The translations under genes and the position numbers were made by a program. Under the pieces are notes generated by a model that did no database searches, was not told the origin of the DNA, and worked only from the letters and a program-made list of their open reading frames with translations. Below are positions 60,446 through 64,000 of a DNA stretch of 64,000 nt, piece by piece. Position 1 is the stretch's first letter. Each line of letters opens with the position of its first letter. The DNA comes from Quercus robur (lineage: Eukaryota; Streptophyta; Magnoliopsida; Fagales; Fagaceae), in the NCBI RefSeq assembly GCF_932294415.1, contig NC_065535.1, positions 66,919,862 to 66,983,861 of the forward strand, given 5' to 3'.

Positions 60446-61364
60446 ATTCTACTTTGACGTGATTATGCCTTATGTACTTTTTTTTTGGTTGAAAATTACA
60501 CTACCCTCTCATATTATACCCTATGTTATACTTTGCCCTCTCTTGTCTATTTGGCTGTTGAGTTGGACGAAAAACGAAGTCACAGAACCCATAACGACCT
60601 ATGAGAACAGCAATCAACCAACCTACTCCAACAGATTTATCACTGATTTGGCCCGGAACTATAAGACCATCGATGAATTTGACTTGAAACTCAAGAAACA
60701 AGGAGTTGAGATGCCTAATTACTTTGTCCGACACATGACTCATGCCTGGTTTGTGTAACTCTTTCTCGAAGCTTCAATATTTGTGTCTTCAATAACACAT
60801 CTACGTGTTATGGTGTTTTGTGGGTTGTTTATTTTATATGTTTTTTCATGTTTATGTTATCACCCAAGCTTATGTTAATCAGTTGATCACTTTAATTTGG
60901 ACCAAATTGTTATATTAGACTAAAATTGTTGAAGTCATAATTTAAACTTGGGGTCTAGGGCATAATTAAGTCAAATTTGGTTGTTTCTAAATTATTTATC
61001 CTTCGTCTTTGTTTATTTCCAAGAAAATTAAAGAAAAGAAAGAAAATAACATGTAACAATAGCACCATTCTTCACTAGATTGAAAAAAAAAATTACTGAA
61101 TAAACCAAAGTTAACATTAAAACTAAAATTTATATTATAATTAATCCTTAAATCTCCACATTATTTATAACATTCTCTATCTAATACTTCTTCTTGTTGA
61201 AGATGATAGTATCAGACTTGTAGAAGAAGAGGCAAAGCAAAGGTTGAAGATAACAGATGGTCAAAACGACAGTGGTTTAACATTGCATTAAACTCATCGT
61301 TTCATTTAAAAGGAGTTTTTGTGACAAAACACATTGTTTTGTTCAATGATTGAACTTAGAGACG
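60446..61364. other. Spacer between LINE and copia element
   Basis: It contains the small unrecognised frame described separately and AT-rich DNA. Confidence 0.5.
60566..60758 (+). pseudogene. Unrecognised coding fragment
   Basis: An open stretch encodes a non-repetitive, normal-looking sequence (TYSNRFITDLARNYKTIDEF, later MPNYFVRHMTHAWFV) that ends in a natural stop. It is GC-richer than its flanks. I do not recognise the family. It may be the last exon or a remnant of a host gene, or a piece carried by a transposon. Confidence 0.35.
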
Positions 61365-61726
61365 TGTTAGTGAAACGATATCGTATGGCTCAGTTCAAAG
61401 AGCAGTTGGCTTGGCGCGAATTTCTGTTAGAGGAGTTGAACTGTAATCTTTGAATTTCTGAGTTTAGATCCGCATAAGGTGGAAGGTTAATTAAGTAGTT
61501 AGGATTATCTTGTGCTATAAAAATAGAGCATTAAGTTCATTTGTAATTATGCAAGAAATTTCAGTTGATCAATACAAGTTTTATTCTCTCAATCTTTCTC
61601 TCACTTTTCCTCAATTTCTTGGACTTTCTCTTTTCAATATACACTGTTGCAATCTTGTTTCTATTAGTGATATTCATATCTCTTTCTTGCTTCATTAAAA
61701 CATTCTTGTCATTAAGAATTTCTTCA
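61365..61726 (+). repeat. Probable 5' LTR of the right-hand copia element
   Basis: It begins at a TGTTAG near 61365 and ends in CA directly before the PBS TGGTATCAAAGCC at 61727. A TATAAAAAT box is near 61515. The left boundary is a guess, because the partner LTR lies outside the window. Confidence 0.55.
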
Positions 61727-64000
61727 TGGTATCAAAGCCATCTATTGTTGCTACTCAAAATTCAACAATGGTAGCTTCAAGCGCAACAATGGCATCATGC
61801 TCATCTACTTCTACAATGTCTTCAAGCTCAGCTGTGAATCTGGTAAATTTGTCTAATATGTCGAATATGATGACTGTGAAATTAGACAATACTAACTATA
61901 TTGTGTGGAAGCATCAAATCTCCATGGTTCTTGAAACTTATTCCTTATTTGAGTTACTTGAAGAGCCTCAACTAATTCCTGAGAAATTTCTCAAAGATCT
62001 TTCTGGTTCATACATTACAATTGTGAATCCAGATTTCTTAGTTTGGAAATCAAAGGAAAAGGCTTTACTTACCTTCATAAGTTCAACTTTGTCTCCTTCT
62101 ATTCTAGCACTTATTGTTGGATGTGCTACTTCTATAGAAGTTTGGAAGGTGCTTGAGAATATGTTTTCTTCAATCTTAAGGTCTCACATCATGAATCTTA
62201 AAGGTGAGCTTCATAATCTCAAGAAAGTGAGTGATTTTGTTGATATCTATCTATAGAAAATCAAAGTTGGAAGGGACAAGTTGCTAGTAGTTGGAGTGAT
62301 TGTGGATAATGAAGAATTGTTCCATATTGCTATTAAGGGACTTCCTAAGGAGTACAACGCATTCAGACCTGCTATCAAAATTAGGAGTTCTCAGCTTAGT
62401 TTTGATGAGCTCTCAACTATGCTAAATGCAGAGGAAGAGTCGCTTAATAAAGGAATAGAGGTCAAAGATACCATCTTTGTCATGACTGCAACAACTAATC
62501 AGAAATCTAATGGTAGTGGTTATAATTAGTCTTAAAATAGAGGAAGGGACAAAGGAAACTTTAACAATAGAGGAGGTAGAGGGTAGAAGAGGTTCCAATT
62601 GTCAACCTTCTCAATTCAATCCTTTCAATCATTTTCAACAAAATCAATTTGGTTTTGGTAGTGCTAGATTAAAAAGGCCAACATGCCAAATCTGTGGAAA
62701 ACTTGGACATTTGGCTATTGACTGCTATCATAGGATGGATTATGCTTATCAAGGCAAGCATCCACCTACCAAGCTTGCTGCAATGGCCACAACATCAAAT
62801 GCATGTCTTGCTCAAGATCAGCCTTGGATTGCTGACAGTGCAACCATTGATCATGGAACAACTAGCCTCAACCATCTCAGTTTCCCAAAGCCTTACACTG
62901 CTCAAGATCATCTTGCTGTTGGAAATGGTCAAAATTTACCCATTACACATATATAGGTACAACCCGTATTCCATCATCTATCTCTAATCTTCAACTTAAC
63001 AATGCTCATAGAGTCCCTTCAATTACATCAAATCTTGCTTTTGTTCATAAGCTTTGTCATGATAATAATTGCTGGTGCTATTTTGATGAAAATATTATTT
63101 CAATTCAGGCCTTGGCCACGAGGAAAATTCTCTACTAGGGCAAGAGTGAAGGTGGTGTTTACCCTATCTACCCTCAACTTTCTTTGCCACCTAAGGTTTG
63201 CAATAATGTTTCTATGTTGCCCGTTTTCAATAAGTCTCTCTAGCATATAAGGCTTGGTCATCCTCATGATCAAGCTCTCAATAGTTTGTTTCCTAATGTC
63301 AAATTTGTATTAAATAAGAACAATATTGTTGATCAGCCTTGTACTCATTGCTTATTTGGTAAAATGCATAATTTATCTTTTCCAAATTCTCAATTTACAG
63401 ACTCTTCTCCTTTTAAGCTTGTTCACTCTGACTTGTGGGGTCTAGCACCTATGAATTTTGTTAATGGGTTCAAATATTACATCTTGTTTGTTGATCATTA
63501 TACTAGATTTAGCCAGCTTTATCTGCTTCAAATCAAATGCCTTTGCTAAATTTGTTCATTTTAATGCTATGATTGAAAATTAGTTTTCCTCCAAAATCAA
63601 AATATTTAGATCTGATGGAGGTGGAGAATTTACCTCTAATGACTTCAAAACCTATTTGTCACAACATGGTATTACTCATCATTTGTCTTGCCCTCATACA
63701 ACTCAGCAAAATGGTGTTGTTAAGAGAAAGCACAGACATATAATTGAAACTATTGTTACTCTTTTGTCACAAGCTTCTATGCCTTATTCTTACTAGACAT
63801 TTGTAGCTCAAACAACTGTTAATTTGATTAACCTTCTTCCTACTTCAGTTCTTGGTTGGAATTCTCCTTGGTCTAAACTGTACTCTACTACACTTGATTT
63901 GACCCAACTAAAAATTTGTGGTTGTGCATGCTATGTTCCTACTTGGTTCTCTAATCAACTCTACTTACATTCCACTAGTCAACCTTCTTTACTTTGTTCT
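61727..64000 (+). mobile_element. Ty1/copia element, 5' part, broken, runs off the right edge
   Basis: In order: PBS at 61727, gag (UBN2-type; WKHQISMVLETYSLFELLE) from about 61765, a CCHC knuckle (CQICGKLGHLAIDC) near 62680-62720, a protease-like start (WIADSATIDH) near 62825, a GAG-pre-integrase block (ARGKFSTRARVK then later HCLFGKMH) and an integrase core (KLVHSDLWG to VDHYTRFS, then SDGGGEF) to the window edge. Several breaks interrupt the frames. It is a different family from the one at 1-2026, to judge by LTR and PBS. Confidence 0.88.

Overview
The window is nuclear DNA of a dicot tree. Small spliced genes with GT-AG introns sit in AT-rich, transposon-filled intergenic DNA. The repeat families and gene sequences suggest a rosid, possibly Fagaceae (oak, chestnut, beech); that name is an inference.

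Five host genes could be rebuilt exon by exon, each with a closed reading frame: a plastid M48 metallopeptidase like PGM48 (5937-9224, minus), the SAGA/TREX-2 subunit ENY2 (20647-25107, plus), a DCD-domain asparagine-rich protein (27350-29407, minus), the mitochondrial import receptor TOM20 (40845-48230, plus) and a YrdC/Sua5-family protein (50731-56547, plus). The first four match, in the same order, Arabidopsis At3g27110, At3g27100, At3g27090 and At3g27080, so this is an old conserved block stretched by repeats. A sixth host gene (2145-3349, minus) encodes a secreted tandem-repeat protein and is split by a 570-bp hAT element with an 8-bp target duplication.

Layout. 1-2026: end of a broken Ty1/copia element (minus). 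2145-3349: the split secreted-protein gene. 5937-9224: PGM48. 9968-15255 and 16275-20124: two related LTR elements without recognisable gag or pol, each with matching LTRs and 5-bp duplications, lying in the head-to-head spacer between PGM48 and ENY2. 20647-30570: ENY2 and the DCD gene, tail to tail. 30871-40844: long spacer with tandem duplications, a solo LTR, a SINE and a threefold repeat with a strong palindrome. 40845-48230: TOM20, whose introns hold a copia LTR, a LINE tail, SINE-like pieces and a hAT element. 49477-50169: another solo LTR. 50731-56547: the YrdC gene, with a 25-nt exon and an apparent GC-AG intron containing a long inverted-repeat element. 56834-60434: a LINE lacking reverse transcriptase. 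61365-64000: the start of a second broken copia element (plus).

The most unusual signal is in the two LTR elements. Their PBS and polypurine tract put them on the minus strand. On the opposite strand, next to the 3' LTR, they carry a gene-like module: a TATA box, a start codon about 100-125 bp downstream, a short related reading frame and, in two of three copies, an AATAAA signal. The module occurs twice in the first element and once in the second. The same elements carry 80-bp tandem repeats centred on a TCCGAGGA motif; two of the LTR types carry hairpins built on the same motif.

All similarities and counts were judged by eye; no database search or alignment was run.
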